The notes: generated from the letters alone by a model not told the origin. A stretch of DNA of 64,000 bases from Ceraceosorus guamensis (GCF_003144195.1 NW_020290032.1:172737-236736); one strand, 5' to 3'. Positions 23,863 through 36,576 are shown, counted from the stretch's first letter. Numbers and translations are program-made.

Positions 23863-26080
23863 ATGTCGACGCGCGCCATTCAGAACCCGGATGTAGATCG
23901 TGGGACCGCGGGCAGGAGAGGCTCATCGGACAAGCTCTCATGGCTTTTCTTGTTCATGGTGCGTATCGAGCGAAGTGCGCTGCCATACACGCCACCTTTC
24001 TTCTTGCCAGCCTATCGCTCACACCAGGCTCCACCGCCCATCGATGCTTTTCGCCTCCTCTCATTCACAGATTATCTGGGTCGTCGCCTCGACTTTCAAG
24101 TGAGCAAATGGAGACTTGGATGGCTTGAAGCGGCTGCATCTGTGAGGCACAAGCTCACGCGCCAGCCTGCCTCTTTCTTCTATCGCAGCTACGGCTTTGG
24201 CATTGTGAGATGGGCTCTTGTTCTGGACGAGAGACCGGCGAGTGACTAACACCTGCTTGCAACAGTCCGAGCTCAATGCTTTGGCTTCAGCGCTTACTTG
24301 CCCCAGCCGAGGTGCTATTTCGGCAAGCTTCAAGTTGCCTGTATGCTTTGAAATTTCATCAAGCAGCTTTGGCGTCGTCACGTGCGTTGCCCGAGCCGCT
24401 TACTAGCAGTCATGAGTGTATTTGCTGACACTTTAGGTCTCACGCTCCTCCGACAGCGCCCTCTTCACTCTGGGAGGTCTCTTGGCCTCGCTGCTGTTGT
24501 CGCCGGTCTCTGCCCGATTGAGATGGACACGCAGACAGACGCTCGGGATAGCAGCTACCATCAACTGTCTAGGTACGGCATCGCAAGCGTTTGCTCCCGC
24601 ATCCTGGGTGCTGGGCTTGGGGAGGGGCTTGATGGGAATGAGTGCAGGTATCGCAATAGCTGTCGTTCCTGCTTATCTGAAGTGAGTTCTGCGGGACTGC
24701 CGCAATCCCATCAGAATGGTCTGACGTGTGTCTGCTCGCGATCACAGCGACTTGGCCCCTCCACACCTGCAAGGCTCAATAGGTGTCTTGAATCAACTTT
24801 CGATCGTCATCGGTATTCTCATCGCCCAAGCTTTAGGCGTCTCTCCTCTCGGCGCTTCAGCGAGCGCGCAGCACATCACTTTTGCTGGTTGGAGATGGGT
24901 ACCTATAGTCTCCTTTGCGATTTCCCTTTTGCAGCTTCTTTGCTTCCGCCTCAGCATTGATTCTCCGCGTGAAGCAGGCCCACTGCGGGAGAAGACTCTT
25001 CGAGCTAGGCTAGCGGGTCGCAACGTCGGAAGTGGGCTAGAAGAAGAGTCGGAAGAACAAGAAGGCCTACTCGATTCCGAGGTTTCCTCCCGTTCGGGCA
25101 CAGGTGGCGCTCAGGCTGAGAAGCCAATCGAACTACAAGAGCTGATCCGGACTGTGACGAGCAGAGATGGTGCAGCTGGGGCAAAGAGCTTGCGCAAGGG
25201 AGTCGCACTCATTGTCCTTACACAGCTGTCGCAGCAGCTCTCTGGCGTGAATGCGGTTCTGTACTACAGCGTAAGTGGACCGCCAAATTTTATGCAAAAC
25301 GCTTTGCACTGACGCTCTTCGCACACGACAGTCCAGCATCCTCTCCGACGCCCTTGGAGCGGGATCAGATCGTCAAGGTTCCAGCGACAGCGAGGCGACC
25401 GCAAAATTCATTGCACTTGGTATAACGGTGAGGAGGATCCACGCGCTGACCTGCACGTCATGGCTCACTGAACTTCACCCATCTGTGATTTTTGAAAAGG
25501 TTATAAACGCCCTGATGACGTAAGTACGTTGACCTTTGAGGTCAAGCTGTTGCTCATGCGCAGTTTTCCTCGTCGGCGAATAGTTTTCCGCCTCTGTATC
25601 TGGTGTCCGAGTCTCGTCTGGGTCGCAAGAATCTGTTGCTCCTCTCTGCAGGTGTCATGTGCGCTTCGAACGCCGTTCTTGCCCTTGGCATCGTCAACAA
25701 CATTTCCATCTTGTCGGCGCTGAGCATCGTGACAGTCGTCGCAGGCTTTTCGCTTGGCTTGGGACCTGTCCCTTTCCTGATCCTTCCAGAGCTCGTAGAG
25801 CCTAGGGTGAGTCGTAGGCGCTGCTTGCGATGGACTCCACGTATTCACGTGTTTACGCATCCCGCAGGCAGTGACCTCGGCATCAGCGCTAGGTATTTCG
25901 TTAAATTGGACGGCAAACCTGCTCATCGCCTCCTTTTTCCTGCCGCTCCGCAACTTGCTCGCAAGCGTGGACGGAGGCTCTGGAGGAAGCGTATTTGCTA
26001 TTTTTGCTGTCATAAACGCAGCTTCCATACTTGGCATACAGCGGTGGTACGCTTACGAGTGGATAGATCAGCAGGATTGA
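23863..26080 (+). CDS. MFS sugar transporter-like protein
   Basis: Exons 23863-23958, 24071-24099, 24189-24204, 24266-24376, 24437-24681, 24748-25270, 25332-25427, 25500-25519, 25584-25806 and 25868-26080 sum to 523 residues. Splicing of the small exons creates FNYGFGISELNALASALTC, typical of the GLUT/Vps73-like subgroup of sugar porters. Further signatures are LGLGRGLMGMSAGIAIAVVPAYLNDLAP, GVLNQLSIVIGI, SQQLSGVNAVLYYS, SRLGRKNLLLLSAG and LGPVPFLILPELVEPR. Twelve membrane segments are expected. The cytoplasmic loop carries an acidic, Ser-rich insertion (GLEEESEEQEGLLDSE). Substrate cannot be told from sequence; hexose, or vacuolar transport as for Vps73, are options. The donor of exon 4 (GTCACG at 24377) is not consensus and is the weakest junction. 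Confidence 0.82.
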
Positions 26081-26560
26081 TACAGAGGTCAGATGTTAAT
26101 CTCATCATTCACTAGCGTGGACCTTTACGAAGGCGGCTTAAATTCCCACGGAGACTACAATCGTGATTCGCTAAGTAGATCTTGTGTCAACCTTCAGCGC
26201 CGAATAGAGCTCCCATTGATGGGGTGAGGTGCTTAGTCCAAGGTCCTGAAAATGCTCAATTGCGTTGTGCACGGTTGCGTGCGCGTTTGGGCGTGCCAGC
26301 CGCGGGAAATTTGTTTTCGCTTGCATGAATTGAGCCATGCGCGTCGCGTTATGTATTTTGTGCTTCTTGACCACAAAAGCATCCACGTTGTTCACGGTCC
26401 GTGATTCGCGGATTGGCACCGGAAAGCTCATGGGCTCAGTCAAGAGTGGGAATGCCCGGACGCAAAGTGAGCCTGAGAACACGAAGAGGTGAGAAGAGGT
26501 GCTTGCACAAGAGGAGCCACCAAGCAGAGCAGAAGAAGGCCCTACGACTTTAAACTCGGC
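26081..26560. promoter_or_regulatory. intergenic region before methyltransferase gene
   Basis: This 480-bp spacer separates two tandem plus-strand genes and should contain the transporter 3' UTR and the methyltransferase promoter. GATTCG-type motif fragments occur at about 26165 and 26403. No gene was recognised. Confidence 0.35.
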
Positions 26561-28466
26561 ATGTCGGGATATTTGTACCTCTCCTTTCAGCGTCCGCCTC
26601 CAGCTGAAGTGAACGTTGAGGCAGCCCCTGTGTGCTCTGGCTCAAGAGCTGCCAAGCAAACGATCAACATTTCACCGCTGCTGACCAACGATCTCCGAGA
26701 CGAGGCATTTGTACCCGAAGATCTTGCTGAAGCTCCACGGCTGCACTTCGCTTGGGTGACCCTGAATCAAGAGGCTGGAAGGGGGTCGCAGGTACAGGCG
26801 CTGGGAAGTGTCTGCAGCACCGCATGGCTTGGGCCTGAGTCCGCCTGGAAGACAGTGACCATCGACCCACCCGAGCTTGAGCATTATGACGGTGAGGTTT
26901 GGGTCCGACTTGCCCTTTGGGCATCCACCAAGAACAAGCAAGTCTCGAGCGCGGAGAATCTCACTCAGCTTGTCCAAGATGCGCTTCGGGTGCCGATCGA
27001 GGTACACACGTCAGCAAATAGTCAGCCAAAGATCATTCCGGTGCTCAGTGGTCCTATTCTACTGCGCAAAGCTTCCATACAAGCCGGTCAGATTCACAAG
27101 CACGCGTCTCAGAAAGGTGCCCGGACCTCCAGCCAGCAGCTCACGAGCACGGCTAAGAAGAGTGTGAAGACAAAATTAGACACTCTGACCCGCCTCTACT
27201 CAATTAGTCTACCCTATGAAGACTTGGCGTGGATGTGCAAGCCTGACGATGTGTCACCAAGCGCTTCTGAAGTCGAGCGGAGCGCATCAACCATAATGAT
27301 TACGGAAAGGACTGGCTACGAGCTGGATAAGGTGAGCGCTCCGAGCAGCTCTGCGACTCTAGCCGCAAAGTCATCGTCGAAGCTGCTCACGTCCGCGTCT
27401 ACTCTTTCAGCATCTGTGGGACGCATCTCTACATCTCTCTCGTCTTCTGCGTCATGTGATGAATCAGCGGGGCATCGACTCCCCAAAGGCGGCAGAGCCG
27501 ATCCGCGACGGACGTCGCAAAAGGCAGAGGGTGGACGAAGAGAAGGATACAAGCGCGAGCGACAAGACCACACCTCCAGGACAACTAGGCGCGCTTGAAC
27601 ACCTTCGATCACTCCTACAACGCAGGAGTCTTCGCGTCGTTGAGCTAGGTATGCTGCAGGTCGTGCCCTCACTCGCGTTGTGTGTGACTCACGGACCCTT
27701 CTTGGCATTCATGCAGGCGCCGGGACTGGGCTCCTCTCCATCGTCTTGGCTGTCTTGCTCACACCGCGAGATCGAGGGGCGCTCGACAAGGCAAAGCTTG
27801 GTGCCAGCCCTCAGCCCCCGCTTGAAGACCGTACCGATCTTGAGGAGACGCCTGGAACAGCGCAGAAACTGCACATATATGTCACGGATTTGTGTGAGCA
27901 TCACCAAGCGATGTCACCTCTCCTCGTCTGACACTATGCTTTGCCCCTTCACAGCTTCCGCGCTGGAGCTGATACAAAGCAACATAGATGACAATAGGAC
28001 GCTCCTTCAAGCGCAGCAAAGCTTCACACCTGAATCCCTTCTTATCGAGCCCTTGATGCTAGACTGGGACGAACAATTGCCAGCTCTGCTGCGAGACGAC
28101 CAGCCCGATCTAGTGTTGGTATCCGACTGCACTTACAACCCGGAATCTTTCCCTTCACTCTGTCGAACAATCCGAGATCTTCTGACTCGACCGAGTGCGC
28201 CTCGAGGAAACGGGCCACATGCGCCAGTCTGCCTTTTGTCGAAGAAGCATCGCCACGCAGCAGAGGAAGCGCTTTGGGCAGAAATGCAAAGAAATCACCT
28301 AGCCTGGACGCTCTTGTCCGGTGCGAATGGATTTGGCCAGGGCTTCGATGCCAGCTTGAATTCTGTATCCACTAGCGACATTGCGATCGTCGCAACTGAC
28401 ACTGCGTCGGAAGACAAGGAATACGGCGGATGGGGCATCTGGCTTGTTCGCAAAGCCAGCCCATGA
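26561..28466 (+). CDS. METTL21-like (Methyltransf_16) protein methyltransferase
   Basis: Exons 26561-27331, 27411-27648, 27717-27893 and 27955-28466 join in frame to 565 residues. The N-terminal about 250 residues are a family-specific extension without recognised domain. The catalytic part starts with HLWDASLHLSRLLRHV, the W-xx-S motif before the SAM fold, then motif I VVELGAGTGLLSIVLA (made by splicing of the second and third exons), LHIYVTDLSSALELIQSNI (motif II acidic residue), and DLVLVSDCTYNPESFPSLC, where the usual D/E-x-x-Y is seen. The family uses S-adenosylmethionine to methylate lysines of chaperones, elongation factors or other proteins; substrate is not predictable. Its start is the first ATG in frame (GGCATGTCG) before SGYLYLSFQRPP. 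It converges on Arp3 with 217 bp between stops. Confidence 0.83.
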
Positions 28467-28683
28467 GACCAGTCTCGGCCCGGCTTGTCGCCAAATCCGC
28501 CGTGACTCTACCAATTGGCGTGCCTCACCTCCATGTTGTGGTCGACATCAGTTTCGCCCTGTACAACAGTCAATCTGGTGCATGTGAATGCATTGCCTGT
28601 CACTTCCGCTTGAGTACAAGTAGTGACTGCAACAGTGCGGCCAAGAGCCGCGGAGGCTCAGAAATTGCAAACAGCATAGTGTT
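28467..28683. other. convergent spacer
   Basis: A 217-bp interval between the methyltransferase stop and the Arp3 stop. It should hold both 3' ends; nothing distinctive was seen. Confidence 0.35.
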
Positions 28684-30628
28684 CTAGCTGGCCTGTCCAA
28701 AGATGCTGAACTTTCTAACGATCCCTGGACCATGCTCGTCGTAGTCTGCTTTGGAGTAGCAAGCACCTTGAAAGTCTGGAAGACTGCCCAGAAGAGAGCC
28801 GCCGTACCACACAGCGTACCGTTGCATTTTGTGCGAAATGACATCTGAGCGGGGGAGGCAGCGGAGAAACTTGTCAGTCGGCCGCCCCTGTAAACATCTT
28901 GATACCATTGGCACCGCACACACAACGCGGCCAACACTCACTAACGTCAATGCCCGAGCTGCGCATCAAACTTCCGCTTGCGACCTCGGATGCAGCCAAT
29001 CTGGAGTCGACGATCGAGCGCAAGTCTTTCCTCAATCGCTGACCAAAGTGGGCAAACATGGTAGAACCTCCGGAAAGAACGATGTTCTGCGGCACGAAAA
29101 CGACACAGCAGAACTTGAGGTCAGTCTCTTGTTATATAAATTCCCAACTCGACGTTGGAAATTTGCGCTCCCAACTGCTGGAGACGCACCTTGTAGAGAC
29201 CCCTCCTGACATCAATTGGGCTTTGCTGGATCACGGTGTCGACCACCTCTGGCAAGGGGGTTAAAAAGTCCGAACTGGCAATCTCTGGATTGAAGAAAAT
29301 CTCCGGCGCCAGAAATCTTTCATAACCGACGTCCACAGAGTACTTGCGGCCCGTGACTGTATGCTCGCCTTCAAAGCGCTCGAAGTACTTCAATGGATCG
29401 ACATCGTAGCGCCTAAATTCTCGAACAATGTCTTGGCAAACGTAACTAAAGTGGTGATCGAGAATGGGGCTAGCTGTCAGTCTTGCTATCAACCAAGCAC
29501 TTCAATGCGTCTATACGCACCTGTAATCTTCCTTAATCTTCTCTGCCACCCTCCTGCTATCCTCTGGTGGGATATTGGCCGCCTCGCCCCTTTCTCTGAG
29601 TAACTGCTGGACGAAGTACGTGATATCTCGTCCAGCGATGGGAATGTGTTTGATCGCGCTGCCAATCACATAGCCTTCCGCCTGCAAGAAGCCGCAAATC
29701 GCGTCGACAGGTCTACCTGTCAGCAAGCGTGGCCAGGCTCAACGCATGCACTCCACGGTAAGCCACTCACCACTGGAATGACGTGTGTGACACCATCTCC
29801 AGAGTCGATGACAGTACCGGTTAGAGTCCTGTCCGTCACCTTATTACTACTCCAGCTAGCAGCCAGGGCAAGAACGGCCTGGACGGCAATATAAAGACCC
29901 TTGACATTGAACGACTCGAACATGATCTCTGCCGTATTCTCTCTATTCTCGGGAGGGTTTAGAGGTGGCTCCGTCTGACCAGTTTGGAGACCGCGGGTGG
30001 ATTGCGTGCGAGGCGTCAGCAAATGGCACTTTGAGCAACAGCCAGGTGCTTGGGGTTTCGCGTATATCGCCACGGAATTGCTGCCTAGCGGAGGTCATCG
30101 GAACTCACCAACATCGTGTAGTGATCTTCGGGCTCCGCTCGCAAGTACTTGAAAAAGCACTGCTCCCAGAACCTCTCCATCAAGTCCCAGTTTTCGACCA
30201 ACCCATGCTTGATGGGCTGCTCGACTGTGATTGCAAGAGGCGAAAGAGTGCATGAGTGTTTGATTGGGTCAGATTGTAGCTTGCCTCCGCTGTGACAAAT
30301 CACAGCATCTTTCTCGGCCGTACACGCTCCCACAAATCTCTCACTCACGCTGGTACGTCTTGGCATTCGCAACAGCCTCATTTCCGATGAAAAAATCCAA
30401 GTCCTCGATGCCTCGCTTGCTAGCCAAGCTGCTGCCGGCCAATCCGCCAGGTTTGGAAGGAACACCGGGAGCCCTGGAAGCTGAGGTGGAAGATGCACCA
30501 CCCGCACCGCCAGAGGGACGGACTGCAATGGCCGTAGGGAACGTGAAACTCGGCGACTGATTGCCTGCCCAACCACACTTAGTGAAACCTGTTCCACAGT
30601 CTATCACCGCCACGTTGGATTTGGACAT
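28684..30628 (-). CDS. ARP3: actin-related protein 3 (Arp2/3 complex)
   Basis: Minus-strand exons 30349-30628, 30109-30224, 29771-29974, 29521-29681, 29190-29445, 28942-29086 and 28684-28844 join in frame to 440 residues. The actin fold is clear: [18 protein letters not shown] (phosphate 1 loop), [70 protein letters not shown] (phosphate 2 loop), [18 protein letters not shown] and the C-terminal [18 protein letters not shown]. Arp3 pairs with Arp2 to nucleate branched actin at endocytic patches. An insertion rich in Gly, Ser and Ala (about residues 38-68) precedes [10 protein letters not shown]; similar linkers occur in fungal Arp3. Shares a 735-bp divergent promoter with the Rsc7-like gene. 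Confidence 0.95.
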
Positions 30629-31363
30629 CTTGCGGTAAGTGTTGCGAGGATGACCTGACCGTCGGGGGCGTCGAGTACGTGAGAGCGGCGAGTCGGGGGT
30701 CGCGGTCGATTGCGTCAGATCCAGCGAGTGAAGCTGCGACAAAGAATCAGGCAGGGCCTACGATCGTCAATGTTACTGCGCAGTCGCAAGTCGTGAGCAA
30801 GTATGTGGATGGTGTAGGTTGTTGGTACGTCGGAAGTATCCTTGTGGTGCACTGACGTGCGGTGTCTTTGTGCTGTGAACCCATCCACACATGAGGGCAG
30901 CTGCATGCTGCGTCGATGGGGCCGCGCGATGGCTGGCCGGCTTGCGCTGGTGGGCTTGATCGCGGTCTGGCTGGCTCGAGCGAGGCATCCAACGACACCG
31001 CCACGTGGAGGCGTGGCCAGAGCAACCTTATTGCTTGCATGCTGCACACCGCACGTAAGTGGGGCATCATGCACAACGCGACACGTGATTTTGCAACACG
31101 CGTTGAGATCAGAGCTCACTCATGCATGCGCCTCAGCAGCAACCTCGATTCACGATCCGAGGTGATGCATGGCCATTGGGGATTCAAGCGTGCTAGCGGT
31201 CCGCAAGGGTATGGACGGGCAAGTTTCTTGACTGATACTATCATCCAAAGTCACGAGTGGGGACTTTGGTGACTCGAATTCCAATGCCCGCTGGCCGCGC
31301 CTTTTCACACACCGGCGTTCTCAACGTTGCCACGTACGGATACACCCCACTCGTCACGCGCAT
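30629..31363. promoter_or_regulatory. divergent intergenic region, ARP3 / RSC7-like
   Basis: The 735-bp region holds both promoters. It contains several GCATGC sites (about 30903, 31037, 31122), GATTCACGATC at about 31147-31157 and GTCACGAGT at about 31250-31258. No coding potential with conserved sequence was seen. Confidence 0.4.
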
Positions 31364-34281
31364 ATGTCGCAGCGCACATCCAGTCGCGCTCGCCTGGCAG
31401 GTCGGACAGGATCGCGAAGCGAGGCCCACTTTGCATCCGAAGCTGGCATAGATCTCGAGGCGCTTCAAAGGCAGGAAGAGGTTGGCTCTAGTCTCCCAGA
31501 CAATGGAGCCGACGTGAGTGTGCCTACCTCATCCACCTTGTCCAGCGCCGACGCTCAGGACAGCTCGCTGCCTCCTCCTGTCCTTGCCGGGACTTCTCAG
31601 CTAGAATCGAGTCTAACCCTTGATCCTCCCTCGCAAGTGGTGAGCAGTCCGAATGGAAGAAGCTCGAGGCTGCCTCGTGCAGCTGCAGCGCGAAGTCGGC
31701 AAAGGGCGACCAAGGCGCCCACACCTCTGCCAGAGCCGAGCGAAGATGAGGACGAGTATGACGACCAGTCCGGCCCAGTCTCTACCCCGAAACGCTCTAG
31801 TCGCACTAGACCTTCCAGCGATAGACGACCGCTCAAGCGCGGGAAGCCCGTTGTGGGGGACGAAGCTGATGGATCTGGGCCAGGTGCTGAAGGCAAAAGC
31901 CTAGAAGAGGAGGGTGCGGATCAGGAGAGCGACGAGATGGACGCGACGCCCAGAAGAAGACGCGCGGACGCTGGCAGAGGCCGCAGCCTTGGCAGAAGCA
32001 AAGCCGCGGGGACGCGCACTAGAGAAAAGAGTGCGACACACGCTGAGACCGACGGTTTTCCCCATCATCCTGCCGATCAGGAAATCTTTGAAGAATTTCA
32101 AGCTAGCACTACCGCGGACAACGGGAGCGAGAGCGAGGCAGAAGCTTCTCTGAAAAAGCGTCGTGGCTCAAGATGGCGAGGAGGAGGACGCCGAGGAGGA
32201 AGAGCGCGAGCTGGCCAGGGACGACATTTCAAGCGCGGCGCGGTCTCCGCCGGAGCAGACGAGGATGAAGAGGAAAGTTTGCATGAGGAGAAAGATGCAG
32301 AGGAAGACAAGGTCTCAGATGCCGGCGAGACTGACTTGGTTCCAGTGGACACCAGATCGCGATTCATGCTAGTGTCCGAGTTCGGTCAGACTACGCTGGT
32401 CCCGGCTGTCAAACGCGTCAAGGGCACAGCGACCAGCTTCAGCTTGGCCACTAAGGACGATGCGCGAGGTGGCATGGGTCGAGGCAAAGGGTACAGGTAC
32501 AGCAAGCGTGGCGGCAGAAGAGTCCGTGGAGGTGCGGGTGGTAGCGCCACACCCAGCGATAGCCCTGCTCCTGGAAAATTCAAAAAGAGTGGTGGCGCGC
32601 GAGTCAGCGACCGAACCCCTTCTCGGTGGGCACATGGCGAAGACGACGAAGACGGTGAAGACGACGAGCAAGGAACAGGGGAAGACGGCCCAGAGAAGGA
32701 AGATATGGAAGGTAGCCACGATGAGGATGACGCGCAGAATGACGCGGCTGGGGTAGATGCGTCAGAAGACGAGTCGCAGATGGTGGACGTGCCCCAAGTC
32801 GCTTGGGTCCAAGGCCGAGAGTACACCTTTGTCGCTGACGAGCTCCAGCTCGACGGGGACGAAGAAGGTGAAAAGAAGATTGACATTCACGGCAACTTGC
32901 TAGGTGGTACGTACAAGTCTCAGAAGTCGCTGGGCCGAGCCTGCGTTTAGGCCCCTGACTCAACTTGACCTCGGGCGCTCTCACAGGTCGTGAGTGGCGT
33001 ATTGCAACCTTCACATCCTCAACAAGGTCAGATCCACAGCGACGCTACTGTCTCGCTGTAGATGCCGCCCGAGCGTGCGGCTTCAAGGACTCGCTCTACT
33101 TCTTCCGTCGCACGCCTTTGCTGGTGCGACTCTTTCTGACACACAAGGAGCGCGAGGAACTCGTTGATGCTGGCAGAATCGACCCGAAGCTGAAAGGTCG
33201 CAAAATTGCTGTTGTCGCTGCAAGGAACGTCTTCAAGGTATTTGGCAGAGCCTGCGTTAGATGTGAGCGGATCTTTTTGCGTATTGTTTCTTGTTCAACT
33301 CGCTGACATGTGCTCATGTCTGCCCACATTAGATGGGCGAAGTGTCGTGGACGACTATTACGAGGCTGCCGCAAAGGAAGCGGGCGCAGCGGATGAGGGA
33401 CAAATGGGAGGCGCCGTCATCGGCGCCGTGCGCGAATCCGGCGGTAGAGTTGCTCGCGCAACCGATGATGGCGCTGCTGCTTCGAACACCGCATCCATGC
33501 GCTACAAGGAAAAACCTCGAGATCGCGAGGCGGAGAAGCTGCGAAACCTTGCTAGGCAGCTCAGAGAGTCGTATGAGCACAGCACGACGGACCCATTCAC
33601 TGCTGAGCCGGTGCGCACGCTGTTCGGGGATTCTGGCAGCACGCCTTTCGTGAGGGCCGACGATAGACAGAGGCAAAAGGCGATTCTGAGCAATGCCAGT
33701 GTCACTTCCGAAAATTGGATGCTGATGATGGCCAGGAGTACGCAAGCCATGAATGAAGAGCTCTACGCCGGAAGGAAAGAGAGGCTCGTCAATTTTGTGC
33801 GCCCAGAAGAGGCGTTGGGCGATTTTGAGGAGATCGACCGTCTGCAGAAACGCATAGATTCCAATGCCCCTCACGCAGGATCAGTCACACAGAAGTTCGC
33901 GCGACCTGTTGGCGTGTACGAACCAGCAACGAACGTGGTGCATGTCGCTCAGGATACACAGCCCCGATGGGCAACAATTGAGAAGGTGCGTTTGACTGCT
34001 CAAAGGTCGTTGAAATTTGCAGTGCTCTTTCTGAAGACCTTCTCTTCCTCGCCCCCCCCCCCCCCCCCCCCCCTCAGGTGTCCGGTCGTCCCGATTTTGC
34101 GATTCAGTCAAATGCACACGCACAGCCCATCTTGGGTGGTGCTCGAGCTGGCAGTAATGCCTGGGGGCTGGCAACGTTCACGACGAGCATGCACCAACCG
34201 GCGGCTGCCCCTCAAGAAGTTCGAATCCCATCAGGCTCTGAGGATTCAAAGGCGACGTCTCCGTCGCAAATGCAGGAGTGA
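31364..34281 (+). CDS. RSC7: chromatin remodelling complex subunit Rsc7/Swp82-like
   Basis: Exons 31364-32906, 32987-33262, 33333-33985 and 34078-34281 join in frame to 891 residues. The first about 500 residues are disordered and highly charged, with Arg/Gly stretches (RWRGGGRRGGRARAG; GRGKGYRYSKRGGRR) and acidic runs. The Rsc7/Swp82 domain begins at IDIHGNLLGGREWRIATFT (split by intron 1), continues through LAVDAARACGFKDSLYFFRR and VFGRACVRYGRSVVDDYYEA (made by intron 2), and is the basis of the call. In yeast Rsc7 (Npl6) belongs to the RSC remodeller and Swp82 to SWI/SNF; fungi outside yeasts often have one such gene. The acceptor of the last intron follows a run of 22 cytosines. Confidence 0.85.
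34052..34073 (+). repeat. homopolymer C22 in last intron of RSC7-like gene
   Basis: Twenty-two consecutive cytosines lie immediately before CTCAG, the last-intron acceptor, and serve as its polypyrimidine tract. The tract could vary in length or mark a sequencing weakness. Confidence 0.9.
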
Positions 34282-34392
34282 ACCGCATGTATTTCTACAG
34301 CGCAAGACGATACATTTGATCCGTTCGTGCTCATGTTCACCTTGGTGAACGCTACAGAAAGCCAATTCCTGTTCGCGGACCTCAATTGCAGA

Positions 34393-34484
34393 CATGCCGG
34401 CCGCCCCAGTCTGGCTGTCGTGCGGGCGGGCGGGGCAAGGTAATCGGGGGGCAGAGGCCGGGCGCCTTGCCGCCGGCCGGCATG
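34393..34484. repeat. inverted repeat / potential hairpin
   Basis: Two perfect 11-bp arms (CATGCCGGCCG and CGGCCGGCATG) are separated by 70 bases; inside, GGCAAGG and CCTTGCC extend the pairing imperfectly. It lies about 112 bp after the RSC7-like stop and could lie in its 3' UTR. No function is known. Confidence 0.6.
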
Positions 34485-36539
34485 GATCGATTTGCCCGGA
34501 GAAAAGATAGATTCACCTTGCTCCATGAACGCTGAGTCAAGTGTCCTGCGTCTGCGCCAGCGTCATTAGATCGATTTCGCTTCTGCTCATGGTCCGAACA
34601 CCCTTTGGTACGTGCGAGAGGAGATGCTTGACATTCAAGTCGGGTGATACCATATGTGGCGATGCCTCAAATGGCACTAGCGCGCGCTCAGCTGTGGATT
34701 TGCGGCGGTGCGTTTGCTTTGTTGGCGCCAGATGAAGGGTCAGATCAGGTAAGCTAGGGGAAAGGGATGGTGAATCAAGAATCACCGACGGGCGTCGGTC
34801 GAATTTGAAATTGGGCTGATCATAGCTATTCACGATGTGGAAGAGAAGCGTCAGCAGCTCCGTTGAGAGAAGTTCAATGGTGAATCTTGTCTAGCTCTAG
34901 ACAGGAGCGTAAAACCTTGCGAGATGCCGTACCATCGAGGTTCTCCGTGGCAGAGAGCCTTTCAGCCTCTATGAGGGAGTGGGCACACGTGACCAAAGCT
35001 GTCTCGCGCCGCCTGATTATAAGCAAGGGCTATCCACTTTTGACTCAAGACTCTTCAGATGAGAGATCATACCCTATCATATATGTATCGTGGGCCTTTG
35101 CGCATCGCTGCAGCCTGTGCATGCTGCGAGGCTCGTCTGGCCGAGCGGAGCGTAAATGTGCTCGTGCATCTCTTGGCGCGCTAAACAGTGCCGAGGATCA
35201 GCACCAATTAAATTCGTGATGCGTGCTGGTGTGTTGCTGCGAGAGCGTCTCCGTGGGGAGCGGCTGCCGGCAGCATGCTGCATGCAAGCTCGCTTATTGA
35301 TCAACGGCAAAGGCACGCATACATGATATGCACTTGTGCGGCAGCGCTCAAGTACAGTAGAGCACACAATTCGTTCGATCGAGTGGCTCACCAAATCCGA
35401 GCTTTGTCTGTCAGGAGCGAAGACCCCAGCCTCATATACCTGCATGTATGCGGCATGCACGCCAGTTGCGAGGTCGCGTGGCTGCAACGGCTCTCACCGC
35501 GCAGTCTTGGCGTAGCTGCTCGATGTCGCGGTCACGCGTCCGTCTTGCTGCTGCTGGGCCGCTCAATTAACCTGCGAGTGCGCGTCAGCAGGTTCAGTGA
35601 AACAAGCTCAGCTGAACCCTGGCTGCACAAAGTGACGCGGGTATGATGCCCGCTCAGCAGAAGAGTCACGCGGTGTGGGTTGCGGCGGTGCAATTCGCCG
35701 TGCCGGACCAGTGCCTCAGTCTGCGGAGGCATGCATGCTCTCTCTGTCGCTGCATGCTAACGATTCGGACGACCCTAGCTGCCATGGGTAATCGTTTCCT
35801 GATGGCTGCTGCTGCAAGCGAAATTCTCAGAGCAGCAGCCAAGACATCGCGAGGAAGAGACGGCGGCATGGAAAAGCAAAGCCGTTGAGAGGCTTGTGGT
35901 GCCCAAATGTCTTCAGTGACTTGTACAAGGCCTGCCGGACCGCACCGCACCGCACCGCGTGCCTGTTTTGGCTTCGGGTGTGTCAGAGGCTGGCGGCGCA
36001 TGTTTGTGGGATGCGGCTCAAAGTGGGCAGACGAGGTCAGGCTGCTGCAGATCGAGTCACCAGTGCGATGGGCAATAACGGCAAGCGTCTATAGCAGGCA
36101 AACACGCACAACAATGAAGCCGCTTAGCAGGACTTGCTGATGAGATGAGCTGATGCTGGCTGGCTGACCCTTCTCATGTACCGAAGCACCGATCGAACGG
36201 CCGCGTCTGTGATGTCTTCAGGCCACTCACCTGCTGTGCGCCCAGTGAGCCAAATGAGAAGAAGAGGGGTTTGCATATGTATGGCCCCGGACTTCTGCCA
36301 GAATACGCGTACGTGCTCCTCAAGCAATGTGTGTACCGGTCCGATGAGAGTCGCGCTGGGTTCGTGCGCACAAAGACCGGTGGCAGTCAAAGTCCATAAC
36401 GCCGAAGTGTGAGAGCAGCAAAGCACCTAGGCTGTGTTGACACGTACTGCATAATAGGTATACATGATGAGAGCCCAGCAGCATGAATGGCGGGTCGGGG
36501 ACTCTGACTTTTGTCGCTTCGTTGCAACGGTTTCGCGAT

Positions 36540-36540
<1 letters not shown>

Positions 36541-36576
<36 letters not shown>
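36541..36576 (+). repeat. (TGC)12 trinucleotide microsatellite
   Basis: Twelve perfect TGC units in a non-coding stretch; the opposite strand would read (GCA)n. No conserved ORF includes it. Confidence 0.95.
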
